In this document: piece by piece, positions 18,414-29,007 of the stretch
Layout of the letters: each line of letters opens with the position of its first letter
Numbering within the stretch: position 1 is the stretch's first letter
Assembly (NCBI GenBank): GCA_030424595.1
Contig: JAUHWG010000029.1
Coordinates: forward strand, 62,001 to 126,000
Direction: 5' to 3'
Length of the DNA stretch: 64,000 nt
From: Polyangia bacterium
Lineage (GTDB): Bacteria; Myxococcota_A; Polyangia; Nannocystales; Nannocystaceae
Program-made: the position numbers and the translations under genes
Notes under the pieces: generated by a model
Databases searched by the model: none
Told to the model about the DNA's origin: nothing
Seen by the model: the letters and a program-made list of their open reading frames with translations, nothing else

Positions 18414-19613
18414 GTGAGCGAGTCGACGACCCAGCAGGAGAACATGGACGAGATCGAGGCGGCGCCGCGGCCCCGGAGGCGGCGATCGCCGATCATCGAC
18501 GCGGTCGTCTCGGCCTTGGGGATCTACCTCCTGGTGACGATGTGGGGGGACTTCCGCTACTGGATGCAGAGCAGCGAGCCGGTCGACCTCGGCGGCGCCG
18601 CGGCGCTCCTGGAGAACGGCGTCCCCGACGATCTCGACGAGTCCTACGTGATCCTCCGCGGGACCCCCGACATCCAGCACGCGGCGCGCCTCAAGATCGA
18701 CGATCGGCAGGTCTCCTACCTCCGGATCGTCGAGGGCGGCGGCAGCCTCTTCGCCGCGGCCCCGCGCGCGGAGGACCAGGCGCCCAACCAGTTCGAGGGG
18801 GTCTACGCCGGTCGGATGCGCCGCCTCGGCAAGCTGCGGATGTACCCGTGGATCGAGTCCTTCTTCAACGCCGAGTCGATCCACCAGACCCGGGAGGCGA
18901 GCGCCGAGTCGTTGATGACGGCGTTGGCCTCTCGCCAGGGCGGGAGCCTGACCCTCCAGGACGTCGACGGCAGCACCTTCACCGTCGACGCCGAGGAGCG
19001 CCTCGGCCTGGTCGTCACCCTGCCGGACGTCCAGCTCCAGCTCGGGCGCTCGTCGTTCTCCTCCAAGCGCGAGGCGGAGGCCGCGGTCGCGAGCCTCGGG
19101 CTGCCCTACTTCAGCCCCGAGGAGCAGACGAGCGGCTCCTTTTACAAGTTCTACGCCCGGGTCCCCGCGGCCGACCGCAGCGCCGTCGAGGGCCGCCTCT
19201 CCGAGGGGTTGGAGCCGCCGCCCCGCCCCGACGCGGCCTACGGCGTCGCGGTCCTGCCGAGCTCGGCGACCTACTTCATCCCGGCGCGGTCGATCGAGGG
19301 CGGCGCGGAGGGGATCCGGATCGAGTACGGCGACAGCACCACGACCAAGGGCTTCGCGGTCGCCGGCGATCGCCTGATCGAGCGCCCCCTCGAGGACGGG
19401 CGCCTGACCTTTGACCCGGCGAGCGTCCGCCGGGTGCTCCTCGAGCGCGATGTCCGGGTCGACCCCAACGGCTACCTGATCGCCGTCGGTGAGACCCCCG
19501 AGTCCCAGTGGATGGCGCCCCTGATGTGGGGCGGCGTGCTCCTGGTCGTCGGCTGGAACCTCGCGAGCCTCTTCTTCTGGTGGCGCCGTCGCCAGGCTCA
19601 GATGGTGGCGTAG
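18414..19613 (+). CDS. Membrane protein with a large soluble domain between two TM segments
   Basis: The GTG at 18414 follows gagg at a 5-base distance and gives 399 residues; a GTG at 18408 is possible. One hydrophobic helix lies near residues 28-45 (IIDAVVSALGIYLLVTMW). A second lies near the C-terminus (LMWGGVLLVVGWNLASLFFWW), followed by the basic stop-transfer RRRQ. The roughly 310 residues between are predicted to be outside the cytoplasm. No family is recognised. cysS starts 38 bp downstream, perhaps co-transcribed, but no functional link is evident. Confidence 0.8.
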   Translation: MSESTTQQENMDEIEAAPRPRRRRSPIIDAVVSALGIYLLVTMWGDFRYWMQSSEPVDLGGAAALLENGVPDDLDESYVILRGTPDIQHAARLKIDDRQVSYLRIVEGGGSLFAAAPRAEDQAPNQFEGVYAGRMRRLGKLRMYPWIESFFNAESIHQTREASAESLMTALASRQGGSLTLQDVDGSTFTVDAEERLGLVVTLPDVQLQLGRSSFSSKREAEAAVASLGLPYFSPEEQTSGSFYKFYARVPAADRSAVEGRLSEGLEPPPRPDAAYGVAVLPSSATYFIPARSIEGGAEGIRIEYGDSTTTKGFAVAGDRLIERPLEDGRLTFDPASVRRVLLERDVRVDPNGYLIAVGETPESQWMAPLMWGGVLLVVGWNLASLFFWWRRRQAQMVA

Positions 19614-19651
19614 GCGCCGGGGCTAGGGCACTATGGGCGCCGGTGAGGCCC

Positions 19652-21310
<1,659 letters not shown>

Positions 21311-21325
21311 TAGCAACGGATCTCG

Positions 21326-22204
21326 GTGGCGAACGCACGTCAAAACATGACCCTGCGCTTCTTCGGCGCCGGAGGTGCGTTCTCCAGGCGCTACGGGACG
21401 ACGTGCTCGATGATCACGTTGAGCGACGGCGATCGTTGGCTCATCGACTGCGGCCGCCAGGCGCCGGATCAGATCCACGACGCCGGGATGTGCTGGCACG
21501 ACTTCGTCGGGCAGATCATCACCCACGTCCACGGCGATCATGTCTTCGGCCTGGAGGACTTCGCCTTCCAGCGCTTCTTCTTCAGCCACGGGGAGATCGT
21601 CGCGACCCTCGAGGGCGGCCCCCGGCCGAAGATGATCGCCCACTCGGCGGTGGTCGAGGAGATCTGGCAGACGATGGCGCCGTCGCTGCGATACATCCGC
21701 AACACCGACGGCTCGCTCGCCAGCGGGACCCTGAGCACCTACTTCGAGATGATCGATCGCTGCGGCGGTGAGCCGCCGCGGGAGAACCCATGGCGGCACT
21801 CGGAGAGCTTTGAGAGCGGCCTGATGCGGGTGACCGCGCGGGAGAACGAGCACGTCCCCGGCAAGCCGTCGTGCTCCCTCGAGATCGGCGTCGGCGACGA
21901 TCCGAAGGACGGGCGGATCGCCTGGTGGAGCGGCGACTCGACCGTCGACCCTGAGCTCCTGACCGCGCTGGAGCCGAGGACCTCGCTCTTCTTCCACGAC
22001 AGCACGTTCGTCGACTACCCCGGCCAGGTGCACGGCTTCTTCGCCCTCCTGGAGCGCCTCCCCGAGTCGGTCCGCAAGAAGATGGTCCTGATGCACCACG
22101 AGGACGACATCGAAGACCACCGCGCTCGCTGCGAGCGCTCCGGCTTTCGCTTGGCGCTCCCCGGGCACGTCTACGATCTGATCACCGGCAAGCGGATCGC
22201 GTAG
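21326..22204 (+). CDS. MBL-fold metallo-hydrolase
   Basis: The metallo-beta-lactamase signature HVHGDH is at 67-72 after IDCGRQAPDQI. Further metal-site candidates are WWSGDST near 212 and a C-terminal MHHEDD near 263. The form resembles RNase Z/phosphodiesterase-like MBL hydrolases that act on phosphodiester or ester bonds, but the substrate is not identifiable. The GTG start at 21326 follows a weak acgga; an in-frame ATG at 21347 is possible. It lies 15 bp after cysS on the same strand and may be read from the same transcript. Confidence 0.85.
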   Translation: MANARQNMTLRFFGAGGAFSRRYGTTCSMITLSDGDRWLIDCGRQAPDQIHDAGMCWHDFVGQIITHVHGDHVFGLEDFAFQRFFFSHGEIVATLEGGPRPKMIAHSAVVEEIWQTMAPSLRYIRNTDGSLASGTLSTYFEMIDRCGGEPPRENPWRHSESFESGLMRVTARENEHVPGKPSCSLEIGVGDDPKDGRIAWWSGDSTVDPELLTALEPRTSLFFHDSTFVDYPGQVHGFFALLERLPESVRKKMVLMHHEDDIEDHRARCERSGFRLALPGHVYDLITGKRIA

Positions 22205-22438
22205 CCCTTCGGCCGCTCGCTCGCTCGCCGGCCTTCGCTCGGCTGAGCGGTGAGGTGAGGCGAGGTGAGGTGCACTTGGGGTTCTCGCGGCGCGCAGCGC
22301 CACAGTCGCGTCGACCCGTCGGCCCGTTTGGGACTGGGGCTTGGACTGCGCGGGGGCCTTGAGCGGCTGTGGCCCCAGGGCCCAGCGCAGGGCTGTGGGC
22401 TCGTCGAAGGCGGGCTCGAGCGGAGGTCGCGATCCGCT

Positions 22439-23209
22439 ATGCTCCGGCCCATGCTTAGCTTGAACACTACGACCATGATCCTAAAGTGCTCCGCGGTGGC
22501 GCTCACCTGTAGCCTCATCGCCTGCGTCGGCGATGACAGCGGGACGAGCGGCTCGACGTCGACGGCGTCGTCGACCGGCGCCGCGACGACGACCGAGTCG
22601 AGCGCGACTGGGGGCACGAGCACGGCCGCGACGAGCGAGGGGACGACGGTAGGGACGAGCGAGGGGACGACGGCGACGACCGCCGGGACCACCGGGGGGG
22701 TCGAGCCGGAGTGCGTCGTCGACAGCGACTGCCAGCGCGTCGCCAACTGCTGCGAGTGCTCGTCGATCCCCGCAGGCGAGACCCCCGCCGAGTGTGAGAA
22801 CGACTGCTTGGTCGACACCTGTACGGCGGAGGGGCTCGAATCGCTCGAGGTCGCCTGTCGCTCAGGGGTCTGCGAGTTCGGCTCGACGATCGCGTGCGGG
22901 GGACCGGTCGCCTGCGACTCCCTGCCGCCGGAGTGCGACGGGGACGAGGTGCCGTCGATCGTCGACGAGTGTTGGGGGTCCTGCGTCCCCTATCACTACT
23001 GTTCGGACTCCTCCGCCTGCACCCCGGGGTGCGGCGAAGACTGGACCTGCGTCGACTCGCAGTCCGGCGGAGCTGGCGGGTGCATGCCGCTCGCGCCGGG
23101 TTGTGGCGGCGTCGCGAGCTGTGAGTGCGTCGACCCCTACTGGGGCGAGGTCTGCCCGAGCTCGTGCTCCGACAGCGGAGATGGGCTGCTCTGCAACGAC
23201 GGGGGCTGA
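22439..23209 (+). CDS. Cys-rich surface lipoprotein (paralogue of the 60416-61312 gene)
   Basis: Three in-frame ATGs exist (22439, 22451, 22475); the first is nearest to ggagg at 22422-22426. A lipobox SLIAC is followed by about 60 residues of Thr/Ser/Gly/Glu linker, including TSEGTTVGTSEGTT. The mature domain has about 24 Cys in a pattern shared with the 60416 gene: D-C-x-x-V-x-N-C-C-x-C, then a Cys-rich E-C-x-x-x-C-L stretch, GVCEF, LPPEC, and a C-W-x-x-x-C-V block. This points to a duplicated family of secreted disulfide-rich lipoproteins. The function is unknown; surface display is likely. Confidence 0.82.
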   Translation: MLRPMLSLNTTTMILKCSAVALTCSLIACVGDDSGTSGSTSTASSTGAATTTESSATGGTSTAATSEGTTVGTSEGTTATTAGTTGGVEPECVVDSDCQRVANCCECSSIPAGETPAECENDCLVDTCTAEGLESLEVACRSGVCEFGSTIACGGPVACDSLPPECDGDEVPSIVDECWGSCVPYHYCSDSSACTPGCGEDWTCVDSQSGGAGGCMPLAPGCGGVASCECVDPYWGEVCPSSCSDSGDGLLCNDGG

Positions 23210-23271
23210 GGGCTGAGGCCGACGGCGAGCGGACGTGTTCGCGGCTTGCCTGCGGCGGTCGCTGGGTCCGC

Positions 23272-24078
23272 TCAGGGGCCCCAGACGATGCAGGCGACCA
23301 GCTCGACGTCGGGCAGGAGGGAGGCGGCGCAGAGCGCTTCGAGCTGATCCTCGGTGACCTCGCCGTCGGTGTTGATCGAGCAGGTCGGGCCCTCTTCGCA
23401 GGGGTACTTGGCCTCGGGGCTGCACTGCGCCGCGGGCATCAGCTCGGCGACCGAGTCTGAGCTGTCACCGCAGACCGCGAACTCGTCGCAGAAGTCGCCC
23501 TGACCGTAGGGTCCCTTGGCGATCCCGCTGCCGAGGAGGAGGTCTTTGTTGCACTCGCCTGCGGCGGCGCAGGTCCCCGCGCACTGGGTCGCGTCCTTGA
23601 AGACCGCGTCGCAGTGATCGCCGCAGTCGCAGCCGCTCAGGAGCGTGCAACCGTCGCCGTCAAAGACCCAGCCCAGGACGGTCGCGCAAGCGCCGAAGTC
23701 GACCTCGCTGAGATCATCACAGACATCGCCGTCGGCTCCGGTGGTGGTATCGCCGGTGGTGGTGGTGGTGGTGGTGGTTGTCGAGGCTGTGGTGTCGCCA
23801 GAGGTCGAGGTGTCGCCAGAGGTCGAGCTGCTCTCCCCGGTCGACGAGCCGCTAGCGCTGCCGGCGGAGGTCGAGGTGTCCCCCGAGGTCGAGGTGTCGC
23901 CCGAGGTCGAGGTGTCGTCCGAGGTCGATCCGGTGCCCGCGCTGCCCGTGGAGGCGGAGGTCGAGGTGGTCGCGCTCTCGCTGGTGGCCGCGTCGTCGCC
24001 GATACAGCCCGCGAGGCTCACGCCCAGGCAGGTCAGGAGAGCGGCGACCAAGGGGTGGCGGCTGGATCGGCTTCGCAT
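23272..24078 (-). CDS. Lipoprotein with Ser/Thr repeat linker and Cys-rich domain
   Basis: The signal peptide ends in lipobox LAGC (Cys25). About 90 residues of simple Ser/Thr/Asp/Gly repeats follow (units STSGDT, then a run of nine Thr), coded by 18-bp and trinucleotide repeats between about 23740 and 23950. The C-terminal 150 residues hold 16 or so Cys (CDCGDHCDAV, CAGTCAAAGEC, CSPEAKYPC). Such stalked Cys-rich lipoproteins are common in Nannocystineae and are presumably exposed on the outer membrane. The repeats make length variation likely. It converges with the gene ending at 23209. Confidence 0.82.
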   Translation of the reverse strand: MRSRSSRHPLVAALLTCLGVSLAGCIGDDAATSESATTSTSASTGSAGTGSTSDDTSTSGDTSTSGDTSTSAGSASGSSTGESSSTSGDTSTSGDTTASTTTTTTTTTGDTTTGADGDVCDDLSEVDFGACATVLGWVFDGDGCTLLSGCDCGDHCDAVFKDATQCAGTCAAAGECNKDLLLGSGIAKGPYGQGDFCDEFAVCGDSSDSVAELMPAAQCSPEAKYPCEEGPTCSINTDGEVTEDQLEALCAASLLPDVELVACIVWGP

Positions 24079-24165
24079 GCGCGAACTATAAGGCGTCGTC
24101 CCGCGCTCCGTCGACTCGCTCTGCCAGCGCTGGCGGAGCGACGCGCCCTAGTCCCAGTTGTAGGC

Positions 24166-25383
24166 CTAGTCCGCGTAGAGGGTCACATCCTCGGCCGCGG
24201 CGTTGGCGATCTTGAGGGCGTGATCCCAGTCCGGGTGACGGACCATCAACCAGCCGTCGGAGACCAGCGTGTGCAGCCAGTTGCGGCGGGGCGAGCCGAT
24301 GGGCAGGAGGTCCTCGGCGCAGATCCACGGGCGGTAGCGGCGGACGAAGTCGGCGAGGCCGTCGATCCGCGAGATTCTTCCGTGGCCCCGGGCCCGCTTG
24401 AAGATGATCGCGGTGTTGAAGCGGCGGACCGTCGAGGCGGCGAAGCGGCCGACCGTGATCGCCCGGCCCCACTCGCGGAAGAGGTCGATGTCGCCGGTGT
24501 AGTTCATCTGGTCGACGAGGCGAGCGCCGCCGGGGCGGCAGCCGATCTCGCCGAAGACGATCTCGCCCTCGCGGGTCCGGTACCACTCCATATGGGTGAA
24601 GCCGCTGCCCATGCCGAGGGCCCGGAGGACACCGCGGCCGAGCTCGACGCCGGGCCGGATCCTCGGCGTGTCCATGTCGCGGACGGTGCAGATCACCGGC
24701 GAGATCGACTCCTCGGTGCGGGCGATGAGCGGCCGCGGCAGGTACTGGGCGACGTTCTCGTAGGCGGGCGTGCCGTTGATCGTGACGGTGTCGTAGGTGA
24801 ACTCTTCGCCGTCGATGAACTCCTCGCAGCTCGCCTCGCGGACGTGACGGATCTGCGGCAGGAGTCGCTGGAGCAGCGCCGCGTCGTCGACCCGGTAGGT
24901 GTCGGCCGAGCCCGCGCCGGCGATCGGCTTGAGGATCAAGGGGTAGCCGATCTCCTCCGCCGCGGCCCAGACCTCGGCGTTGGTGCGGACGCGGCGGGCC
25001 TTGGGGACCCGCAGGCCCGCCGCCGCGACCCGCTCCTTCATCAGCTGCTTGTCGCGGAAGCCGAGCACCGCGTCGACCGACATCCCAGGGATCCCGAAGC
25101 GCTCGCGGAGGCGGGCGGCGAGGATGACCAGCGGCTCCCAGAGGCTCTCGATCCGATCGATCTCGCGGCCGCGGAGCCAGCGATGGATCCGCGGCATCGT
25201 GTCGCCCTCGTCGAGCAGGCTCGGGACCTGGAGATAGTCGCTGAGGCAGCGCTTGACGAGCGGCGGCAGGGAGTCGACCCCGCTGTCGCCGACCCCGAGG
25301 ACACGGACCCCGAGCTCGGCCAGGCCGCGGGTGAACTCGGGCATCTCGGGGGGGTATGCGGGGGCGAGGAGGACGACCTTCAT
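24166..25383 (-). CDS. ATP-grasp domain enzyme of unknown substrate
   Basis: The ATG at 25383 gives 405 residues starting MKVVLLAPAYPPEMPEF, an N-terminal Rossmann-like half. The ATP-grasp fold follows from about 105: DKQLMKERVAAAG, the ATP-binding YPLILKPIAGAGSADT with the conserved Lys and glycine-rich turn, EEFIDGEEFTYDTV, and the metal-binding GEIVFGEIGCRPGG. The order matches carboxylate-amine/thiol ligases such as the carbamoyl-phosphate synthase/biotin carboxylase-like group. It probably forms an amide from a carboxylate, but the substrate cannot be named. It is divergent from the S-formylglutathione hydrolase gene (243-bp gap). Confidence 0.88.
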   Translation of the reverse strand: MKVVLLAPAYPPEMPEFTRGLAELGVRVLGVGDSGVDSLPPLVKRCLSDYLQVPSLLDEGDTMPRIHRWLRGREIDRIESLWEPLVILAARLRERFGIPGMSVDAVLGFRDKQLMKERVAAAGLRVPKARRVRTNAEVWAAAEEIGYPLILKPIAGAGSADTYRVDDAALLQRLLPQIRHVREASCEEFIDGEEFTYDTVTINGTPAYENVAQYLPRPLIARTEESISPVICTVRDMDTPRIRPGVELGRGVLRALGMGSGFTHMEWYRTREGEIVFGEIGCRPGGARLVDQMNYTGDIDLFREWGRAITVGRFAASTVRRFNTAIIFKRARGHGRISRIDGLADFVRRYRPWICAEDLLPIGSPRRNWLHTLVSDGWLMVRHPDWDHALKIANAAAEDVTLYAD

Positions 25384-25626
25384 CGGGGCCACGAGGGCCG
25401 AAGATAGCCGCTCTTCGCGGCGCTGGGCGGGAGATAGCGGGGCTCGTGTGTGCGCTGACCCGCGTTCGATTCTCGCCCTGGAGCGGGCGGCTCGGCTCGT
25501 CCGCCGCTCCCCCGCGGAGGACCCCGATGGCTCGGAGCGGACGACACGAGCGGACGACGAGGCAGAGGACGCGGGGCGCTCGTCGTCGCGAGCCCTTCGT
25601 GGTACCTCGGCTCTACGGAGGCGAGC

Positions 25627-26499
25627 ATGGCGACAGACACATGGACGACGATTCGCGAGCAACGCTGCTTTGGCGGTGTGCAGGGGACCTACAGCCACAG
25701 CTCCGCGGCGACCGGGACGACGATGCGCCTCTCGGTGTTCCAGCCGCCGCAGCTAGCGGAGGGCCCCCGGCCGGCGCTCATCTACCTCTCGGGGCTGACC
25801 TGCACCGAGGAGAACTTCACGACCAAGGCGGGGGCCCAGCGCTACGCGGCCGAGCGTGGCCTCGTGCTCGTCGCCCCGGACACGAGCCCGCGCGGTGACG
25901 AGGTCGCGGACGATCCCGCCTACGATCTCGGGAAGGGGGCGGGCTTCTACGTCGACGCGACCGAGCAGCCCTGGGCGCCGCACTACCGGATGTACTCCTA
26001 CATCGTCGACGAGCTGCCCGCGCTGCTGGCCGGTCGCTTCGCCCTGCGCCCGGGGGCGCTGGGGATCACGGGTCACTCGATGGGGGGCCACGGCGCCCTG
26101 GTGATCGGCCTGCGCAACCCGGATCGCTTTCGATCGATCTCCGCGCTCGCGCCGATCGTCGCGCCCTCGCAGGTCCCCTGGGGAGAGAAGGCGCTGGCGA
26201 GCTACCTCGGGGGGGATCGGGCCGCCTGGCGCCCCTACGACGCCTGCGCGTTGGTGAGCGCCCGCGCCCGCGATGGGGCCGCGCCCCTCGGCGAGATCCT
26301 GATCGACCAGGGCGAAGGCGACGACTTCCTCGCGACGCAGCTCCGCCCCGAGCTCTTCGCCGAGGCCTGCGCTGGCGCTGGGCAGCCGCTGCGACTGCGC
26401 CGGCACCCGGGCTACGACCACTCCTACTACTTCATCGCCTCGTTCATCGGCGATCACATCCAGCACCACGCCGACGCTCTGGACGCGATTGGGGGTTGA
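25627..26499 (+). CDS. fghA: S-formylglutathione hydrolase
   Basis: It hydrolyses S-formylglutathione to formate and glutathione, the second step of glutathione-dependent formaldehyde removal, in the cytoplasm. The 290-residue length is typical. Features: the family block SGLTCTEENFTTKAG (55-69), the nucleophile elbow GHSMGGHGAL with Ser151, an Asp in LIDQGEGDDFL (about 227-233), and His265 in GYDHSYYFI. The ATG has gaggcg 4-9 bases upstream. No formaldehyde dehydrogenase gene adjoins it in this window, so the pathway partner must be elsewhere. Confidence 0.95.
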   Translation: MATDTWTTIREQRCFGGVQGTYSHSSAATGTTMRLSVFQPPQLAEGPRPALIYLSGLTCTEENFTTKAGAQRYAAERGLVLVAPDTSPRGDEVADDPAYDLGKGAGFYVDATEQPWAPHYRMYSYIVDELPALLAGRFALRPGALGITGHSMGGHGALVIGLRNPDRFRSISALAPIVAPSQVPWGEKALASYLGGDRAAWRPYDACALVSARARDGAAPLGEILIDQGEGDDFLATQLRPELFAEACAGAGQPLRLRRHPGYDHSYYFIASFIGDHIQHHADALDAIGG

Positions 26500-26606
26500 C
26501 GCGAGGCCGGCGAGAGCTCGCTTGGGCTCGTCGGGCATGACGGTGCCCGCATGGAACCAAGCAAGGGGGGAGAGGGCGGGCGGAGCGTGTCGCCGCAGGG
26601 AGGAGC

Positions 26607-26660
26607 GCGCTGCGTCGGACGGCACGCGCTGCGTCGGACGGCACATGCTGCGTCGGACGG
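26607..26660. repeat. 19-bp direct repeat, two and a half copies
   Basis: Two perfect copies of gcgctgcgtcggacggcac (26607-26625, 26626-26644) are followed by a partial third (atgctgcgtcggacgg). It is intergenic, between fghA and the terminator of the DUF1571 gene. Confidence 0.85.
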
Positions 26661-26691
26661 TCCTGGCTCCCAACTCCACTTAAAAGCAAGT

Positions 26692-26723
26692 CGGGCGACC
26701 TCGCCGTCTGGCGGGGTCGCCCG
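26692..26723 (-). terminator. Intrinsic terminator of the DUF1571 gene
   Basis: The stem cgggcgacc-t-cgcc (26692-26705) pairs with ggcg-g-ggtcgcccg (26710-26723) around gtct; 14 pairs including one G-U. On the minus strand the stem is followed by acttgctttta, a T-rich though imperfect tail. It sits 33 bp past the stop at 26757. It may also stop transcripts from fghA. Confidence 0.7.
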
Positions 26724-26756
26724 TACCCGGGGGCTGGGAGAGCAGCAGAGGCTGCT

Positions 26757-27578
26757 CTAGAAGCCGTAGTCCGGGTTCTCCGGCGAGAAGTCGGCGCTCG
26801 TGGTGCCGACGTTGAGGCGGATGTTCTTGTACGTGTAGTCCTCGAGGAGCTGCTCGTCGCGATCCCAGATGATCACGCGGACGGGCATCTGCGTCTTCGG
26901 ATTGATGCACATACGGGCCTTGTAGGCGTAGTACGGCGACCAGCGGGCGGCCGGCGTGGTCGCCTCGATGCAGCGGACGGTCGCGTTGCCGATCTTCGAA
27001 GTGCCGAGGTCGAGGTAGGTGACCTTGTCCTGCGGCCGAGCGCCGGCGAGCCGGACATCACGGGCGAGGAGGTCGATCATCTTGCCGAGGCCGAAGTCGG
27101 TGATCGGGTGGCGGTTGCCCCGGGACGCGAGGCTCCCCTCCGGGTCGAGGTCGACCGTGATGTCGGGGAACTTGCCGGTGTGCGCCCGGATCTTGCCGCT
27201 GTTCCAACCCTTGACGTAGAGGAGCTCCTGCCCCTCGTGCTTCCCCTGCGTCCACTTGATGTAGAGGTTGAAGGGGTCGGCGAACTTGACGAACATGACC
27301 TCGCGGGGCATCAGCCGCCCCTTGACCCGCTCGCGCTTGATGAAGGTCGAGGTGTAGTCGTCGACCTTCGTGTAGGCGCGCTCCATGCCCTGGACCATGG
27401 CGAGCACCTCCGCGTGGGAGATCGCGGTGCCCTGGAGGGCCTGGGCGTCTCCGGCGCTGTCGCTCGCAGCGGCGCTGGCAGGCGTGGCGGTGGACCCGGC
27501 GAACGCGAGGGCGATCGCTCCGGCGCTGAGGAAGCGGCGGAGGTGCGTGCGGGTGATGGTGAGGCGACGGGCGAACAT
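26757..27578 (-). CDS. Secreted DUF1571-domain protein
   Basis: The ATG at 27578 has ggag 6 bases upstream and gives 273 residues. A basic N-terminus and hydrophobic core end in ATPASAAA, a Sec signal peptide. The DUF1571 domain follows: YTSTFIKRERVKGRLMPRE, FVKFADPFNLYIKW and LLYVKGWNSGKIRAH are typical, and the C-terminus has W-x-R-D-x-x-L-L-E-D-Y-x-Y-x-N-I-x-L-N. DUF1571 proteins are periplasmic with an LolA-like beta fold; their ligand is unknown. The long upstream region (about 1 kb) has no other gene. Confidence 0.88.
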   Translation of the reverse strand: MFARRLTITRTHLRRFLSAGAIALAFAGSTATPASAAASDSAGDAQALQGTAISHAEVLAMVQGMERAYTKVDDYTSTFIKRERVKGRLMPREVMFVKFADPFNLYIKWTQGKHEGQELLYVKGWNSGKIRAHTGKFPDITVDLDPEGSLASRGNRHPITDFGLGKMIDLLARDVRLAGARPQDKVTYLDLGTSKIGNATVRCIEATTPAARWSPYYAYKARMCINPKTQMPVRVIIWDRDEQLLEDYTYKNIRLNVGTTSADFSPENPDYGF

Positions 27579-28591
27579 GAGAGCTCCGGTTTGATTCGCT
27601 CTTGTAGAGCGGTCTAGGGGGTAAATAAGGCCTAATCTCGATGACAAGGGGGGCGACAGACGGCGGCCGGGGGAGGTCGATTCATCGTCTGCAAAGAAAG
27701 GTAACGAAGGGCCCGGGGCGAAGGTCTGAGGTGTTTTGCGGCGGGGGCGAGAAGTCGCAGGAGGAGCCCGGGGGGGAGGTTCGTGGCTCGGAGGTGGCTC
27801 GGAGGCTGGGAGATAGTTCTCCAAGAAGCGGCATGAGCAAGCGGCCAACTTCGCCGTTGCGCCTACCCATTGGCGCGCTAGCGTGGCCGCGTCGGGACTG
27901 TCGAAGGACGGGAGGATAATCCACCCGTACGGCGGCGCAACAAGTAACTTCGCGGTGACAATGTGGTCGCGCGAGGGTAGAGCGCCGGCCTTCTCCGAGG
28001 GAGATCAAGTGACGGCCGGCCGGGGCGGCTGAGGTGGATGTCGGGGGAGGCAGGAGGACCGCGAGTGAGCGACGTTCTCGGAATCGTTGGGGGCTGGAGG
28101 GGGATCCTGGGGGCCATTGTGCCCATTGCATGATCTGTGTTCTCGACCGGCCTTAGCGCTGCTCAGAGGCGCTAGAGCCCCCGGGTTGTGATCGTTCTCA
28201 GGCGGCGATGATCTCTAAGTGCTCAGCCTTGGATGTCTTTATGGTCACGTGAGGGGTGGGGAGGTCCGCTCGTTCGCGTGGGCGAGGCCGGGCTGCGGCG
28301 GGGCGCCTCGCCGGGGGCGGGGTCGATCCGTCGGAGCGGGCGTGCGCCTCCGGGCCGCGAAGGTCAGGGCCGAGGCGCGGTCGTGGGCTCGATGCTCCGA
28401 GTCGAGCCAGGGGCAGGGAACGGGGATGAGCGCGATGGGCCGTAGAGACGATAACGATGCGCCGCGGCGGTCCATTCCCGCCGCGGTGGTTTGACAGTCC
28501 GACGCTCTCGGCGGGAGTATCGACCGGCCGCCGCGCTCCCGGGTGATGGGCTCGCGGGCAGGCGGCGCGATGGAACGAGAGGGTTGGTCGG
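27579..28591. other. One-kilobase intergenic region between divergent genes
   Basis: The reading frames in this stretch overlap on both strands and have no domain, start context or steady GC3, so I support no gene. It contains a short hairpin (cgctc-ttgta-gagcg, 27597-27611) near the DUF1571 start. The minus-strand sequence around 27623-27643 has ttgtca, perhaps the DUF1571 promoter, though its -10 is poor. At the right end are the inverted repeat and TTGACA element listed separately. A small RNA could hide here but nothing proves it. Confidence 0.45.
28462..28520 (+). promoter_or_regulatory. Candidate promoter with adjacent inverted repeat for the PAAR-like gene
   Basis: A perfect -35 box ttgaca (28491-28496) is followed after 18 bp by gagtat (28515-28520), a weak -10 match (3 of 6). 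Directly upstream, a 9-bp perfect inverted repeat ccgcggcgg/ccgccgcgg (28462-28470, 28478-28486) could be an operator. The gene starts about 70 bp downstream. TTGACA also appears upstream of the eCIS operon. Confidence 0.4.
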
Positions 28592-28966
28592 GTGCCGAAG
28601 CCAGTCGCAGTCGAGGGAGATACACAGGCCGAGACCAGCACGCAAAAGCTGAAGGCCGACTCCAACCAGACCGGCTCGTGGCAGCTCATCAAGCTCGAGG
28701 TCATGACCGGGATGAAGGTCTCGGCGGGCGGCAAGAAGGTCGAGGTCACGGCGATGGCCTCGTGGATGTACGCCGGGGGGACGACCGGCTCGCCGCCGGT
28801 GCCGGTGCCCCCCGTGCCGGACATGGCCCAGCTCCAGGGGAGCTCGACGATCCTGACCGACTCGGGGATGGCGATCCTCCTCGACGGCGATGAGGCGGCC
28901 GGTAGTGTCGACGGCGACAACAAGATCGTCGTCACGGCGAGCCAGAAGATCCTCCACACCGACTGA
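28592..28966 (+). CDS. PAAR-like small protein, candidate spike-tip protein of the eCIS
   Basis: The GTG at 28592 gives 124 residues. The composition is beta-rich with repeated Gly-Asp turns (VAVEGDTQAE at the start, LLDGDEAAGSVDGDN near 98-111) and a central SPPVPVPPVP stretch. This looks like the small PAAR-like proteins that cap contractile-tail spikes: a starting V-x-x-x-G-D, Gly-Gly-Lys turns (SAGGKKVEV), and a second half ending in a hydrophobic strand. The match is a judgement by eye, not a database result. The eCIS operon, 1.2 kb away on the other strand, lacks a PAAR gene in its usual place. A decayed IS lies between. It could instead be an unrelated small protein. Confidence 0.5.
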   Translation: MPKPVAVEGDTQAETSTQKLKADSNQTGSWQLIKLEVMTGMKVSAGGKKVEVTAMASWMYAGGTTGSPPVPVPPVPDMAQLQGSSTILTDSGMAILLDGDEAAGSVDGDNKIVVTASQKILHTD

Positions 28967-29007
28967 GGTCGGAGGTGGGAGGCCGGAGGTGGGCGCCCGG
29001 GAGCTAG

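Noticed and set aside
18067..18417. 116-codon plus-strand open frame before the two-TM gene
   Set aside because: It is arginine- and glycine-rich with no start context and no domain; left as intergenic.
23740..23950. CRISPR-like or MITE-like repeats
   Set aside because: They are in-frame Ser/Thr/Gly/Asp codons of the lipoprotein linker.
28198..28959. 253-codon minus-strand open frame in the gene-poor region
   Set aside because: It is antisense to the PAAR-like gene, lacks a ribosome binding site and has no domain; composition is noise-like.
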